Of a stretch of 64,000 nucleotides of DNA, positions 1 through 9,304 are shown piece after piece; the stretch's first letter is position 1; every line of letters begins with the position of its first letter. Origin of the DNA: Candidatus Villigracilis propinquus (GTDB lineage Bacteria > Chloroflexota > Anaerolineae > Anaerolineales > Villigracilaceae); NCBI GenBank assembly GCA_016714565.1, contig JADKDM010000005.1:124001-188000 (forward strand), written 5' to 3'. Made by a program: the position numbers and the translations under genes. The notes beneath the pieces are model-generated. The model ran no database searches and had not been told where the DNA came from. It saw only the letters and a program-made list of their open reading frames with translations.

Positions 1-2
1 TG

Positions 3-377
3 CCGAAAGTGATCAAGCAGATCCACTCCCTCGGATGCAAAGCAGGCATCACACTCAACCCATCCACCCCTGCCTCCGCATTGGACTCCGCCTTGCCTTT
101 CGCAGACTTGGTTCTCGTCATGAGCGTCAACCCCGGCTATTCAGGTCAAACCTTCATGCCAGAGATGATCGCCAAAGTGGAAGAGATCCGCAACAAGTTG
201 AACGCACTCCGCTCCACTGCACATCTCGAAGTGGATGGTGGCATCAATGCTCAAACGCTCCCATTAATGAAGAACGCAGGCGCAACAGCCTTCGTCACTG
301 GCAACGCCGCCTTCAAGAACCCCAAAGGAACCGCCGAAGGGGTGAGGGCTTTAAAAGAAATTGCGTCTTCTTCGTAG
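3..377 (+). CDS. rpe: Ribulose-phosphate 3-epimerase, 3' part (5' truncated by window edge)
   Basis: The enzyme interconverts ribulose 5-phosphate and xylulose 5-phosphate in the cytosol (pentose phosphate pathway). The frame is open from the window edge, so only the C-terminal ~124 residues are present. They carry family signatures: 'GITLNPSTPASALD', the 'VLVMSVNPGYSGQTF' block with its metal-binding region, 'LEVDGGIN' (catalytic Asp of the second half-barrel) and a phosphate-binding 'GATAFVTGNAAF' near the end. It lies just before rpmB, as in Firmicutes. Identification is firm; the start lies outside the window. Confidence 0.95.
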   Translation, partial: PKVIKQIHSLGCKAGITLNPSTPASALDSALPFADLVLVMSVNPGYSGQTFMPEMIAKVEEIRNKLNALRSTAHLEVDGGINAQTLPLMKNAGATAFVTGNAAFKNPKGTAEGVRALKEIASSS

Positions 378-595
378 TCACGCTGCAAGCGTGGCTTGCT
401 AATTTACTATGACCCCGTAGGCGGTGTGTTGAGCCTGCCGAAACAGGTCGAACGATTCTAGTTTTTGGAAGGTGACAATTTCAACCCCGTTGGGGTGTCA
501 TTGTTCGTAAAACCCATGTCACTCCTTCGGAGTTGGGTTTCTTGCATTCAATTTCTATAATCATTACATCCCTTCGGGATTGAACTACGTAGCAT
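378..595. repeat. Intergenic block of short tetraloop hairpins plus one Family-B palindrome
   Basis: This 282-base gap between rpe and rpmB holds no ORF with family features. It contains a copy of the 'gagcctg..gaa..caggtcgaa' palindrome at 429-454. Three compact hairpins follow at about 60-base intervals: 'accccgttggggt', 'actccttcggagt' and 'atcccttcgggat'. They look REP-like, meaning small dispersed palindromes rather than terminators, because none is followed by a T run. Confidence 0.6.
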
Positions 596-632
596 GAAAT
601 TAAAACAAAAATCACGGCGCAAGCGCCGTGAC
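596..632 (-). terminator. Intrinsic terminator of rpmB
   Basis: A perfect hairpin at 612-631 (tcacggcgc, 2-nt loop, gcgccgtga) is followed on the minus strand by a T-rich tail (TTTTTGTTTTAATTTC). It lies 28 bases past the rpmB stop. Confidence 0.85.
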
Positions 633-659
633 CTTTGATACGAGATGGAAGAACGAACC

Positions 660-845
660 TTATGAAGCTGATTTACCGAGTGTCTTGATGCACTTGGCGC
701 ACAGCGTCTTCTTGACCAAACGACCCTTTTCCATCACCGAAACCTTCTGGAGGTTCGGTTTGAACGTGCGGTTGGTTGCACGCAGAGAGAAAGAGCGGTT
801 GTGACCGAAAGTGGTTGCCTTGCCGCAGTTATTGCACTTAGCCAT
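660..845 (-). CDS. rpmB: 50S ribosomal protein L28
   Basis: A 61-residue L28, the usual length. It starts 'MAKCNNCGKATTFGHNRS' and has a second pair 'CAKC' near the C-terminus, so this is the zinc-binding (four-Cys) form of L28. The Shine-Dalgarno-like 'aaggaa' precedes the ATG. It sits between rpe and the asp23-fakA pair but on the opposite strand. It has its own promoter (907-935) and terminator (596-632), so it is a monocistronic unit. Confidence 0.97.
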   Translation of the reverse strand: MAKCNNCGKATTFGHNRSFSLRATNRTFKPNLQKVSVMEKGRLVKKTLCAKCIKTLGKSAS

Positions 846-906
846 TGGATGAAATTCCTTTCCTTACGATGATTCCGGGACAATAGCCTCTTTTCAGAGG
901 CAGGGC

Positions 907-935
907 ATTTTACCATACAACGCAACCAACTTCAA
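907..935 (-). promoter_or_regulatory. Sigma-70-type promoter of rpmB
   Basis: On the minus strand: TTGAAG (930-935), a 17-base spacer, then TAAAAT (907-912). Predicted transcription start is about 55 bases upstream of the rpmB ATG. Confidence 0.6.
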
Positions 936-1032
936 GTTAAGCTGTTAAAATAGAGACAAGTAAGTGATATCTGAAACGAATGTCTGGGCGGAAAGTCCGC
1001 GCAGGCAAAATAGAAAGAGTATCGAGGAAACC

Positions 1033-1388
1033 ATGGGCGAAGACACAACAACTTTGGGCGGGATTCATATCGCCAACGGCAGTGGCAACGATTGCATATT
1101 TTGCCACTTTGAAGTCATACGGCGTAGTGGGGCTGGCGCCAAAAAAATCTGGCGGACGGGATCGTATCCACCATTACGCGTGAACCATCCCGCGGCATAT
1201 CCGTTTACTATAAAGGTGACGAGATCAATATCGAGATCAATGTCATCGTGGAGTACGGCACACGCATCAACTCGGTTGCGGAGAGCGTAGCGAACACCGT
1301 GCGCTTCCATGTGGAGAAAGCGCTGGGGCTGCGCGTAACTTCGGTCAATGTGCATGTAGCGGGCTTGCGCATCAGTGACACGGATTAG
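1033..1388 (+). CDS. Asp23/Gls24 family (YloU-like) protein, two apparent frameshifts
   Basis: Asp23/DUF322 proteins are small cytosolic, often membrane-associated envelope proteins. In Firmicutes one of them (YloU) lies beside the fatty-acid kinase gene. Three frames must be joined here. The N-terminus is 'MGEDTTTLGG'; the middle is 'ISPTAVATIAYFATLKSYG' with 'VVGLAPK'; the rest is 'LADGIVSTITREPSRGISV' and onward, through 'INIEINVIVEYGTRINSVAE' to 'HVAGLRISDTD'. The second shift lies in an A7 run (1141-1147) where A6 would restore the frame; the first is near 1055-1068. After correction the product is about 117 residues, typical for the family. The ATG at 1033 has 'gaggaaac' upstream. Its stop lies 14 bases before fakA. 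Confidence 0.8.
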
Positions 1389-1402
1389 GAGACCTGTAAT
1401 TC

Positions 1403-3063
1403 ATGGCAATTGATACCGCTCGCATTGAAGTACTCCGCAAGAAACCCATAGACGGCCTTGTTTTCAAACGCCTGGTCGATGCAGGTGTGACTTGGCTCCG
1501 CACCAACAAGGATATTGTAAATGCCTTGAATGTATTTCCCGTGCCTGATGGTGATACCGGCACGAACATGACTTTGACCCTGCAAGCCGCCTGGAATGAA
1601 ATCAAGGATTTGGGTACGCACAATCTCGGTGAGATGGCAGCGGCAGTTTCAAAGGTGCTTTGATGGGCGCACGCGGCAACTCCGGCGTGATCACCAGCCA
1701 GATCCTGCGCGGGTTTTCGCGCGGTGTACATGAGAAAAGCGTGTTGGATAAAGAGGCTCTCGTCAAAGCGTTTGGCGAGGCACGCGATACCGCTTATAAA
1801 GGAGTCGTCCGCCCCGTGGAGGGGACGATCTTAACCGTCATTAAAGAAGTTGCCATAGCAACAGAGGCAGCTTTAGGGTCCGCGAAAGATGCGTATGAAA
1901 TTTTGAGGTGGCAGTTCGAGCGGCGGATGAAGCTGTCAAAAAGAACACCGGAACTTCTTCCAGTCTTAAAACAAGCTGGCGTAGTTGACTCAGGCGGCAA
2001 GGGGCTGTTCTTCATCCTCGAAGGAATGCTGCGCCATATTCAAGGCGAGTCGCTTGAAACACCGACCATGCAGGTTCAGCCGATGTCTTCCATGAATTTG
2101 CAGGACGCGATGGAAGAAGTGGAAGAGGGGCAGGACTATGAGATCGTCGTAGACTTTGTTCCCAATGGTGAACTGGATCTTGCCGCATTTTACGGAAAGC
2201 TCGAAGAGATGGGCACGTCCATTCAGGTGGGGGAGGGCGAAGGGATGTACCGTATGCACATCCACGTGCCGACCGAAAACCGCTACACGCCAATTGACTA
2301 CATCATGGGCATTGGCACGGTGACGAAGGTTGCCATCGAAAACCTGCTCGCGCAAATGGATGATATTCAAAAATCTGCGCAGATCAATTTTGCGGCGGTG
2401 GAGCCGGGTCATATTGCCGTGGTGGTGGTTTCACCCGGTTCGGGCTTGAGCCGTATTTTTGCAAGCTTGGGCGTTGCCGCAGTAGTAGCTGGCGGGCAAA
2501 CGATGAACCCATCCACACAGGATATTTTGAGTTCTTTTGAAAATCTGCCGACAGATAAAATTATCATTCTGCCGAATAACAAGAACATCGTCATGGCTGC
2601 CAATCAAGCCAAGGATGTGACGGTGAAGCAGGTGCGCGTGGTGCCAAGCCGCACCGTCCCACAGGGACTTGCCGCCATGCTCTCGCTCATTCCTGACGGG
2701 GATGTTGATTCTGTTGCTGACAGAATGACCAAAGCGATCAGCAACGTGAAAACGGGCGAGATCACGGTTGCCACACGTTCTGTTGAAATTGACGGCGTGG
2801 TTGTAAAAGACGGTCAGGTCATCGCGTTGTTGGATGGCAAGCTGGTCGTTTCCGCTGAAACCGTGGAGCAGGGTGTGATGGACTTGCTCGAAAAAGCGGA
2901 AGCTGGCGAGCATGAGATCGTCACGCTCTTTTACGGTGAAGGCATGACCCATGTGGAAGCCAACCGCATCGCAGATGTGATCCGTGCAAAGTATTCCTCG
3001 CTTGAAGTGGAAGTGCAGGAAGGCGCACAACCGCATTATCAGTTTATTATTTCGATAGAATAA
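1403..3063 (+). CDS. fakA: Fatty-acid kinase catalytic subunit, DAK2-domain (YloV/FakA) protein, one frameshift
   Basis: FakA phosphorylates exogenous fatty acids bound to a DegV-type partner (FakB). The N-terminal DAK2 (DhaL-like) domain, about residues 1-210, shows the ATP/Mg motif 'VFPVPDGDTGTNMT' and 'GARGNSGVITSQILRG'. The C-terminal ~340 residues form the FakA tail, including 'VVSPGSGLSRIFASLG' and 'LPNNKNI'. The gene reads in two frames: restoring one G near 1655 turns 'SKVL-stop' into 'SKGALMGARGNSG' and gives 553 residues, the normal length. The ATG at 1403 follows 'aggaga'. A degV gene lies 1.6 kb downstream, consistent with a FakA/FakB pair. The frameshift is probably a sequence error, since both halves are well conserved. 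Confidence 0.88.
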
Positions 3064-3073
3064 AGATACAAAA

Positions 3074-3108
3074 AGAGACGACTGCCGAAAGGCAGCCGTC
3101 TCTTTTTT
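3074..3108. terminator. Terminator hairpin between fakA and the convergent membrane gene
   Basis: Stem agagacgactgcc / ggcagccgtctct with a GAAA loop, then TTTTTTG on the plus strand; AAAA on the other side lets it act in both directions. Confidence 0.85.
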
Positions 3109-3119
3109 GTTCCCCAAAA

Positions 3120-4139
3120 TTATTTTCTTCTAAAGCTCATTTTGATCAACCCGTAAATACCCTTTACCAACTCAACGCCCGACACGATGATGACAACGAT
3201 CAAAGCAATGGAGAAGGAGAGGTCAAAGATTTTCATCAGGAGTTCGCCGTCGACTGAACTTTCAGGAAAGTTCTTGAAAGATTCTGCTGTGAAACCGACA
3301 ATACCTGGCGTGCGCAGGATGATGACGGTCAATGCGATGCTGGCCGCTTCGATCAGGATCTTTGCCACGCGGGAAATGGGGGTCCACAGAGCATTGCGCA
3401 GCAGGTAAATATCCAGCACGATCTCAGCGAGAAAAATTGCATTGATCCACGGCAGGAACTTGAAGAACACATCCGAGAACATGGGGATGAAGAATTGTTC
3501 GCCTTTTGTGAAGATGAATGCGCCCAAAATCTCAGGATACAAATTCAACAAGGCAAGCCCAAGGAAGGTGAAAATGATCTCCGCGATCAACTCGCCACGC
3601 TTTACCGAGTCGGGGTCAGGCTCGCTTGTGAGAGAGGCCGGGTCCCAATCCTTTTCGTCGTTGAAGCCGCTGATTTCCTTGTCAGGCAGAACTCTTTCGA
3701 GAATGGCGAAAACGATAACGACATTGCCAAATGCTGCGATGGCTGCGGAAAGAGCATTGCCCAATCCACCGCCGATGATCTTTACAAAATCCATGCCCAT
3801 CATGGGGGTGTCGGTAACGGCGCTTATGCCTGCCAGCCCAAGCATCACGCTAACGACTACCGTGATGACGATCTTTAATACGAACAGAAAGAATGGAAAT
3901 AATCGCGGGCCGATCAAATACGGGTGAGGGTTATAAGTGGCAGCCACTTGTTGCGGCGAGCCATATTCCTTCAGCAGTTCGATCTCCATCGCTTCATCGC
4001 GCAACTGACCCGTGGTGGAGGCGCGGTCTTCAATCATATCTTCCAACGTGGAGCGTAATTCCTTTTCGATATCCTCGCGCCCTTTTAGAAGCGGTAGATT
4101 TTTTCCAACTTCGGCAACGTAACGATCTATGAGGTTCAT
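3120..4139 (-). CDS. HAAS-domain polytopic membrane protein (PadR-coupled)
   Basis: A 339-residue protein with a soluble N-terminus (~1-75, 'KNLPLLKGREDIEKELRSTL', 'ELLKEYGSPQQVA') typical of HAAS/DUF1700-type helical domains. About six hydrophobic segments follow (roughly 82-105, 125-150, 195-215, 235-255, 268-288, 312-333). Such proteins are commonly encoded directly after a PadR regulator; known examples tune membrane sensing or autoregulate the PadR unit. Its ATG overlaps the padR stop (ATGA), so the two are translationally coupled. The precise function is unknown. No catalytic motif is visible. Confidence 0.75.
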   Translation of the reverse strand: MNLIDRYVAEVGKNLPLLKGREDIEKELRSTLEDMIEDRASTTGQLRDEAMEIELLKEYGSPQQVAATYNPHPYLIGPRLFPFFLFVLKIVITVVVSVMLGLAGISAVTDTPMMGMDFVKIIGGGLGNALSAAIAAFGNVVIVFAILERVLPDKEISGFNDEKDWDPASLTSEPDPDSVKRGELIAEIIFTFLGLALLNLYPEILGAFIFTKGEQFFIPMFSDVFFKFLPWINAIFLAEIVLDIYLLRNALWTPISRVAKILIEAASIALTVIILRTPGIVGFTAESFKNFPESSVDGELLMKIFDLSFSIALIVVIIVSGVELVKGIYGLIKMSFRRK

Positions 4140-4482
4140 GATTTTTCCTTTCCTTGCGCCAGCATCTTATCCATTACAGACACAATGCCAGCCCATTCCT
4201 TTTTCATCTTCGGGAGAATCTTCTTTCCTCCGCGCTGATGACGTAATAGTGGCGCGGGCGCGCCTCTTCCAATTTCCAAACCGACTCCAACAGCCCCTGT
4301 GCCTCCAACCTGCGCAGCAGCGGATACAACGTCCCCTGATCCACTTCCAGCCCAAGATCGGAGAGTTGTTTCAGCAGGGAGTAGCCGTATTGTTCGGTTC
4401 CCAATTGGCTGAGCGCCGCCAGGGTGATCACCCCGCGCCTCAGTTCCAGTACAACATTTTCGAGCGATTCAGTGTTTGCCAT
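4136..4482 (-). CDS. PadR-family transcriptional regulator, one frameshift
   Basis: A small winged-helix repressor. The N-terminal HTH reads 'LRRGVITLAALSQLGTEQYG' followed by 'YSLLKQLSD', then 'GTLYPLLRRLEAQGLLES' and the wing 'ARPRHYYVIS'. The frame breaks at about 4222-4226: one extra base in 'gcggagg' restores 'AEGKKILPKMKKEWAG' and a tail ending 'KMLAQGKEKS'. The product is then 115 residues, typical of PadR. The stop overlaps the ATG of the HAAS membrane protein. An operon of regulator plus membrane partner is likely; the ligand is unknown. Confidence 0.85.
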
Positions 4483-4548
4483 ATCTCAACCTTTATCGCA
4501 TTATACTGTGTGAAATACAGTATGTCAAGGGGAAAGTATGCGCTCTCC

Positions 4549-4649
4549 CGTCATTGCGAGGGCGCTCTTGTTCTTTGCCCGAAGCAATCTTCTTCATTTT
4601 GTTGGAGATTGCTTCGTCGCGAAGTGAAAGAACGCTCCTCGCAATGACA
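4549..4649. repeat. Family-A dispersed palindrome, copy 1
   Basis: Imperfect ~100-base inverted repeat beginning CGTCATTGCGAG and ending CTCGCAATGACA, with inner arms 'gaagcaatct' / 'agattgcttc'. Other copies: 18841-18953, 37340-37455, 58584-58675 and a partial one at 45647-45666. It occupies the gap between padR and degV. Confidence 0.9.
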
Positions 4650-4673
4650 TAATCTTTATGTTAAACTTCACCT

Positions 4674-5510
4674 ATGAAAATTGGAATCGTCACAGACTCA
4701 ACCGCAGACCTGCCTTCATATCTCATCGAACAACACGAGATACACGTTGTACCGACCATTCTTGTTTTGGAAGGAAAGGAGTACGCAGATGGGATCGGAA
4801 TCTCCCGCGAAGAATTTTATAACCGCCTGCCCTCGCTTCAGACTCCGCCGACGACTGCCGCCCCTTCCATTGGAGATTTTGCCACGCCGTATGAGACTCT
4901 GCTCACGAGCGGCTGCGACCATGTCATCTCCATTCACGCCGCCAGCCAATTGACCACCATCGTCAACGTGGCGCGGCAGGCAGCAAAAGAATTTCCCCGA
5001 AAAAGTCACCTGCATTGATAGCGGCTCCCTTTCTTTGGGAATCGGATTCCAAGTGTTGGCCGCTGCTGAGGAAATGGAATCAGGCCTCAGGTCCGCATTG
5101 GATGCGATTGATTCCGCGAGAAAGAGATTGCAAGTCTCCGCCGCGCTGGATACGATGGAGTATCTCAAACGCAGCGGACGAGTCCCGGGCGTGGTGGTTG
5201 CACTTGGCGGAATCCTATCCATTAAACCGATGATCGAATTGAGAGATGGGGAAGTGAAACCCTTTGGTGCGGTTCGCACTACGAAGCAGGCGGATGAACG
5301 CATGTTGAAGTTCCTGCTCGAATTTGGCGATATGGAACGCCTCGCCATTTTGCATACCAACGCCGAGCCGCGCGCCAAACAATTGCTGAATGAATTGATG
5401 AGCCGCGTCCGAAAATCCATCCCCGTGATATTTTGTTCGTGAATGTCACTGCGGTCATCGGCACTCACCTTGGCCCGAATGGCATTGGCTTTGCGGCAGT
5501 GAAAAAATAA
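4674..5510 (+). CDS. degV: DegV family fatty-acid-binding protein (FakB-like), two frameshifts
   Basis: DegV/FakB proteins bind a fatty acid and present it to FakA. The N-terminus 'MKIGIVTDSTADLPSYLIE' carries the family's D-S-T acyl-phosphate motif. It is followed by 'VVPTILVLEGKEYADG', 'SCDHVISIHAAS'-like text, 'TCIDSGSLSLG', 'LKRSGRVPG' and a C-terminal 'FVNVTAVIGTHLGPNGIGF', the second substrate-binding signature. One extra C near 4998 and one missing A near 5415 split the gene. Corrected length is 278 residues, normal for DegV. Together with fakA this suggests scavenging of exogenous or recycled fatty acids for phospholipid synthesis. Confidence 0.9.
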
Positions 5511-5560
5511 TCTTTAATATTTTGCCCGCGGAGTTTTATCTGCGTCAGGCTCTTAAATAG

Positions 5561-5598
5561 ACACAAGTCCCCTTCATGAGATGGAGGGGACTTGTGTT
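5561..5598. terminator. Hairpin between convergent degV and lacI-type gene
   Basis: Stem acacaagtcccc / ggggacttgtgt around a 14-base loop. Neither side has a strong T run, so a terminator role is inferred from its position between convergent genes. Confidence 0.5.
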
Positions 5599-5609
5599 AG
5601 TTGGGAAAA

Positions 5610-6597
5610 TTATTTTTTCGTGCTGGAGCCTTTGACCATCAACGTCCCTTTTAGGATCACCGTCTTCGGCGAGCGGGATGGTTCCTGAATGCGTTGGAAT
5701 AATAATTCCGTGGCTGTGCGCCCGATCTCTTCCGTCGGCTGCGCCATGACGGTGATGGGTGGATCCACCAACTCACCCCAGGTAGTTTCATCAAACCCGA
5801 CCAGGGCCACTTCATTCGGTACGGATATTTTTTTATCGCGCAGAGCTTGGAAGCGCTCCCGCTGTCAACAAGCTGTTGCTGGTGAGGATTGCATCCGGGC
5901 GGTTGGCGCCATCCAATACGGCTATCGTTGTATCGTAGCCTTGCTTGATTCTTGGAGAAATAAAATGGGCTATCACAGGATTCAGTTGGTAATCTTTGAG
6001 CGCCCTGTGAAACCCACGGCTGCGTTCCTGTCCGGTGGTGCTTGCGTCGCCGAACAAGCCTGCCAGCTTGCGGTATCCATTCTCGAGCAGGTGAGCTGTC
6101 AGCTCGTAGGCTGCGGATACGTTATCAAGCAGAACCATGTCTGTGTCTTTGCTGTCCACGGCGCGGTCGATGATGACGAAAGGCATCTTCGCCTTGTACG
6201 TGCTGGATGCTGCGCTGAATTGTTGGGTGGGGGAGAAGATCACACCGGCCACGTTTTCATCATGCAGCAAATTTAGATAGAGCTCTTCCTTTTCAGGGTT
6301 TTCGTCTGTGTTGCACATCAACACGGAGTAGCCTTGTTCGTAGGCGGCATCTTCCACGGCGCGGCCAATGGCGGTGAAGAACGGGTTTCTGATGTCAGAA
6401 ACCACCAGACCAATCTTGGCGCTTTTTTGGGCGCGCAAACTGCGGGCGATCAGGTTGGGACGGTAATTTAGCTGGGCAACGGCTTCGAGCACGCGCTCGC
6501 GCGTTTCTGCTTTGATGGGGGCGTTGTTGGCAAGTACACGGGAAACAGTTGCCGTGGACACCCCGGCAGCTTTGGCGACATCTTTGATACTGGTCAT
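5610..6597 (-). CDS. LacI/GalR-family repressor next to the fructose PTS operon, one frameshift
   Basis: The N-terminal HTH is canonical: 'SIKDVAKAAGVSTATVSRVL' with the hinge 'LNYRPNLIARSLR'. The periplasmic-binding-like core follows ('IGLVVSDIRNPFFTAIGR', 'AGVIFSPTQQ', 'MPFVIIDRAVDS'). One extra base near 5853 breaks the frame. Removing it joins 'SNSLLTAGAF' to 'QALRDKKISVPNEVALVGFD', 'DPPITVMAQPTEEIG' and the end, for 328 residues. It is divergent from the PTS operon. Near-identical operator half-sites near both genes (6631-6642, 6770-6781) suggest that it autoregulates and represses the PTS genes, as Cra/FruR-type regulators do. The effector (a fructose phosphate) is inferred. Confidence 0.87.
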
Positions 6598-6630
6598 AAG
6601 CTAATTTTACCATTTTGGTGTAACAGAAAT

Positions 6631-6642
6631 GAAAACGATTAC
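6631..6642 (-). promoter_or_regulatory. Putative LacI-type operator near the repressor gene
   Basis: gaaaacgattac; its complement gtaatcgttttc differs at one position from the operator in the PTS promoter. It lies 34 bases upstream of the repressor ATG, suggesting autoregulation. Confidence 0.6.
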
Positions 6643-6755
6643 TAAATTTGCGTGTTGTACAAGATTGATAATATCACTTATTACCGAAAACGACAATAAA
6701 ACAGCCAGTTTTTGCAATAATAGAACAATAATAGAGCCATTTCCTTAGAAAAACC

Positions 6756-6784
6756 TTGACATGGATAATGTAATCGTTTACACT
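6756..6784 (+). promoter_or_regulatory. PTS operon promoter with an operator between -35 and -10
   Basis: TTGACA (6756-6761), 17-base spacer, TACACT (6779-6784). The LacI-type operator GTAATCGTTTAC (6770-6781) fills the spacer and overlaps the -10, so bound repressor would block RNA polymerase. The leader to the PTS ATG at 6844 is about 50 bases. Confidence 0.75.
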
Positions 6785-6843
6785 ATTGCTCGTTATAGTT
6801 CTTTGGTACTACTTTCTGGTTATTCAAACCCAAAAGAGGTCGT

Positions 6844-9304
6844 ATGCTAGAGCTCAACCCCACACAAGTTGAATTGAATGCTTCGCCAAAAACGAAGCAG
6901 GAAGCCATCCTTCAGGTGGCAAGACTGTTGATTCAAAATGGCAATATCGACCCTCGCTATGTGGACAGCATGTTCGACCGCGAGAAAGTAGCCAATACCT
7001 ATCTTGCCAACGGCATCGCCATCCCGCACGGAATGCCAGAGAACCGCGAACTCGTTTTGAAAACTGGCATCGCTGTTTTGCAAGTTCCCTACGGCGTGGA
7101 ATGGAACGAAGGCGAAATTGTCCACCTCGTGGTTGGCATCGCCGCCGCCTCTGGCGAACACCTTGGCATCCTTCGCAAACTTACGGGCGTAGTCTCAGAT
7201 GAAGAACTCGCCGCCAGCCTTTCCGTCACCACTGACAAGCTCGACATTATTGAATCTCTCACGGGCGAACGTCCCGAAACCTCCACAAAAAGCGACACAA
7301 CTGATTTTGAAAAATATTTCGACACCGTGATCATCAATCCCACGGGCCTGCACGCGCGCCCTGCCACAGAGTTGGTAACTATCGCGAAGCGCTATCAGGC
7401 CCAGGTACGGGTGCGAAACGGCGAACTTGTCGTCGATGCGAAGAGTCTGGTCAATCTGCTTAAGTTGGGAGCGGTCAAAGGCGCAGCTATCCGCGTTTCA
7501 GCAGATGGGGCGGATGCGGACGAGGCGCTCGCTGTTTTGAAGGATGCGATTGAAAGCGGCCTCGGCGAAGAGGAACCAACTCAAGCCGCGCTTCTTAACC
7601 GCGACCGATTGAACTGGCAGCCCAAAACGACAGTTGCCTACGCTGAGGGTGTTCCCGCCTCGGATGGCATTGTGGTTGGCCCGATCTGTCAGCACACCCC
7701 CAAAGAAATCAAAGTTGAAGATTCTCCTTCCAGCCCGACCTCTGGCAAGAAGCAATTCAAGAATGCCATCGAGGCGGCGAAGAAAGAATTGAACAAACTG
7801 TACGACGAAGTGAAAGTGCGTTTGGGTTCGGGGCAGGCTTCCATCTTTTTGGTGCATGCCGAGTTTTTGCAGGATGACGAACTTTTGCAGGAAACTGAAA
7901 AACTCATCTCGGAAAAACACAACGCCGCATGGGCGTGGCAACAGACCATTCAAATCCGCATTGACCAGTTGAAGAAATTGGATGACCCTGTGCTCGCCGG
8001 CCGCGCCATGGACTTGAGTGATGTCTGCCAGCGTGTGCTGCGCCACATGCTCGGCATCGCGGATGAATCTCCTTCCACTTCACACATCCCATCTGTGTTG
8101 ATTGCAGATGACCTCACTCCTTCTGATACTGCCAATCTCGACCCCGATCTTATCCTTGGCTTCATCACTGCCAAAGGCGGGCCGACATCACACAGCGCCA
8201 TCATCGCACGCGCGATGGGAATCCCTGCCATTGTGGCGGCGGGGTGAGAAGGTATTGGAAATTGAAAGCGGCACAAACTGTATTTTGGATGGCTTCAACG
8301 GAAAGCTGTATCTCAACCCGCTTGTTGAAGAAATTGCAAGCGCTGAGGAATTACACGAAGAAGTGGAACGCCAGCTCAATGCAGATTTTGCAGATCGGCT
8401 TTCTCCTGCCGATACAACGGACGGACACAATGTGGAAGTTTTTGCGAATGTGAACCGCGTGGCGGATGCTGTCAAAGCGATTGAGTACGGCGCAGAAGGT
8501 GTGGGGCTGATGCGTACCGAATTCCTCTTTTTGGAAAGCGGCAAGACCCCGACCGAAGATGAACAATACGAAGTCTATCGTGACATGGCAAAGGCGCTGA
8601 ACGGCGCTCCGCTCACCATCCGCACATTGGATATTGGCGGCGATAAGCAGGTTCCGCATTTGGACTTGCCGAAAGAGGATAACTCCTTCCTCGGTATTCG
8701 TGGCATTCGTCTATGTTTTGCGCGGCCTGACTTGTTCCTGCCGCAATTACGGGCTGTGTATCGCGCCGCAAAGGAAGTCAACGTCCGCATTATGTTCCCG
8801 ATGATCTCCACCGTGGAAGATGTGGAGCAGGTTCTTGAAATTACCGAAAAAGTCCGCGCTGAGTTGAATGCGCCGAAAATTGAAATTGGAATCATGGTCG
8901 AAGTTCCGTCTGCGGTTCTGCTTGCGGAGCATCTCGCCAAACTGGTGGACTTCTTCTCCATCGGCACAAATGACCTGACGCAGTACACCCTCGCAATGGA
9001 TCGCGTCCATCCGCAGTTGGCAAAGCAGGCCGATGCGCTTAATCCTGCTGTCCTTCGCATGGTGGATTTGACCGTGAAAGCAGCGACCAAAGAAGGCAAG
9101 TGGGTGGCTGTCTGTGGCGGCGCGGCGAGTGATACGAAGGGCGCATCCATTTTGGTTGGCTTGGGCGTGAAGGAATTGAGCGTTACCGTGCCGACCATCC
9201 CGACCATCAAAGCTCATTTTCGCAAAACATCATTGACTGACTTGCAGGCATTGGCTCAAAAGGCGCTTGCATGTCGCACAGCAGCAGAGGTTCGTGCTTT
9301 ATGA
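6844..9304 (+). CDS. Fused PTS phosphotransferase: fructose EIIA - HPr - Enzyme I, one frameshift
   Basis: One 819-residue polypeptide carries the soluble phosphorelay of the PTS. EIIA-Fru spans about 1-145, with active-site His in 'NGIAIPHGMPENREL'. HPr spans about 155-245, with 'NPTGLHARPATELV' (phospho-His) and 'AKSLVNLLKLG' at the Ser-46 region. Enzyme I runs from about 260 to 819, with phospho-His in 'GGPTSHSAIIARAMG', 'GLMRTEFLFL', 'FFSIGTNDLTQYTLAMDR' and the late Cys in 'VAVCGGAASD'. The order IIA-HPr-EI resembles the multiphosphoryl transfer protein of Rhodobacter. One extra G at about 8243 splits EI just after 'GIPAIVAAG'. It overlaps fruK (ATGA) and is first in a four-gene operon. 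Confidence 0.95.

Noticed and set aside
480..590. Possible CRISPR array in the evenly spaced palindromes
   Set aside because: The three palindromes differ in sequence, spacing is not that of repeats and spacers, and no cas gene is present.
1065..1355. 96-codon minus-strand frame across the asp23 gene
   Set aside because: Opposite to a gene with Asp23 motifs once two indels are corrected.
4483..4673. Possible small RNA gene in the padR-degV gap
   Set aside because: The structure is fully explained by the dispersed Family-A palindrome.
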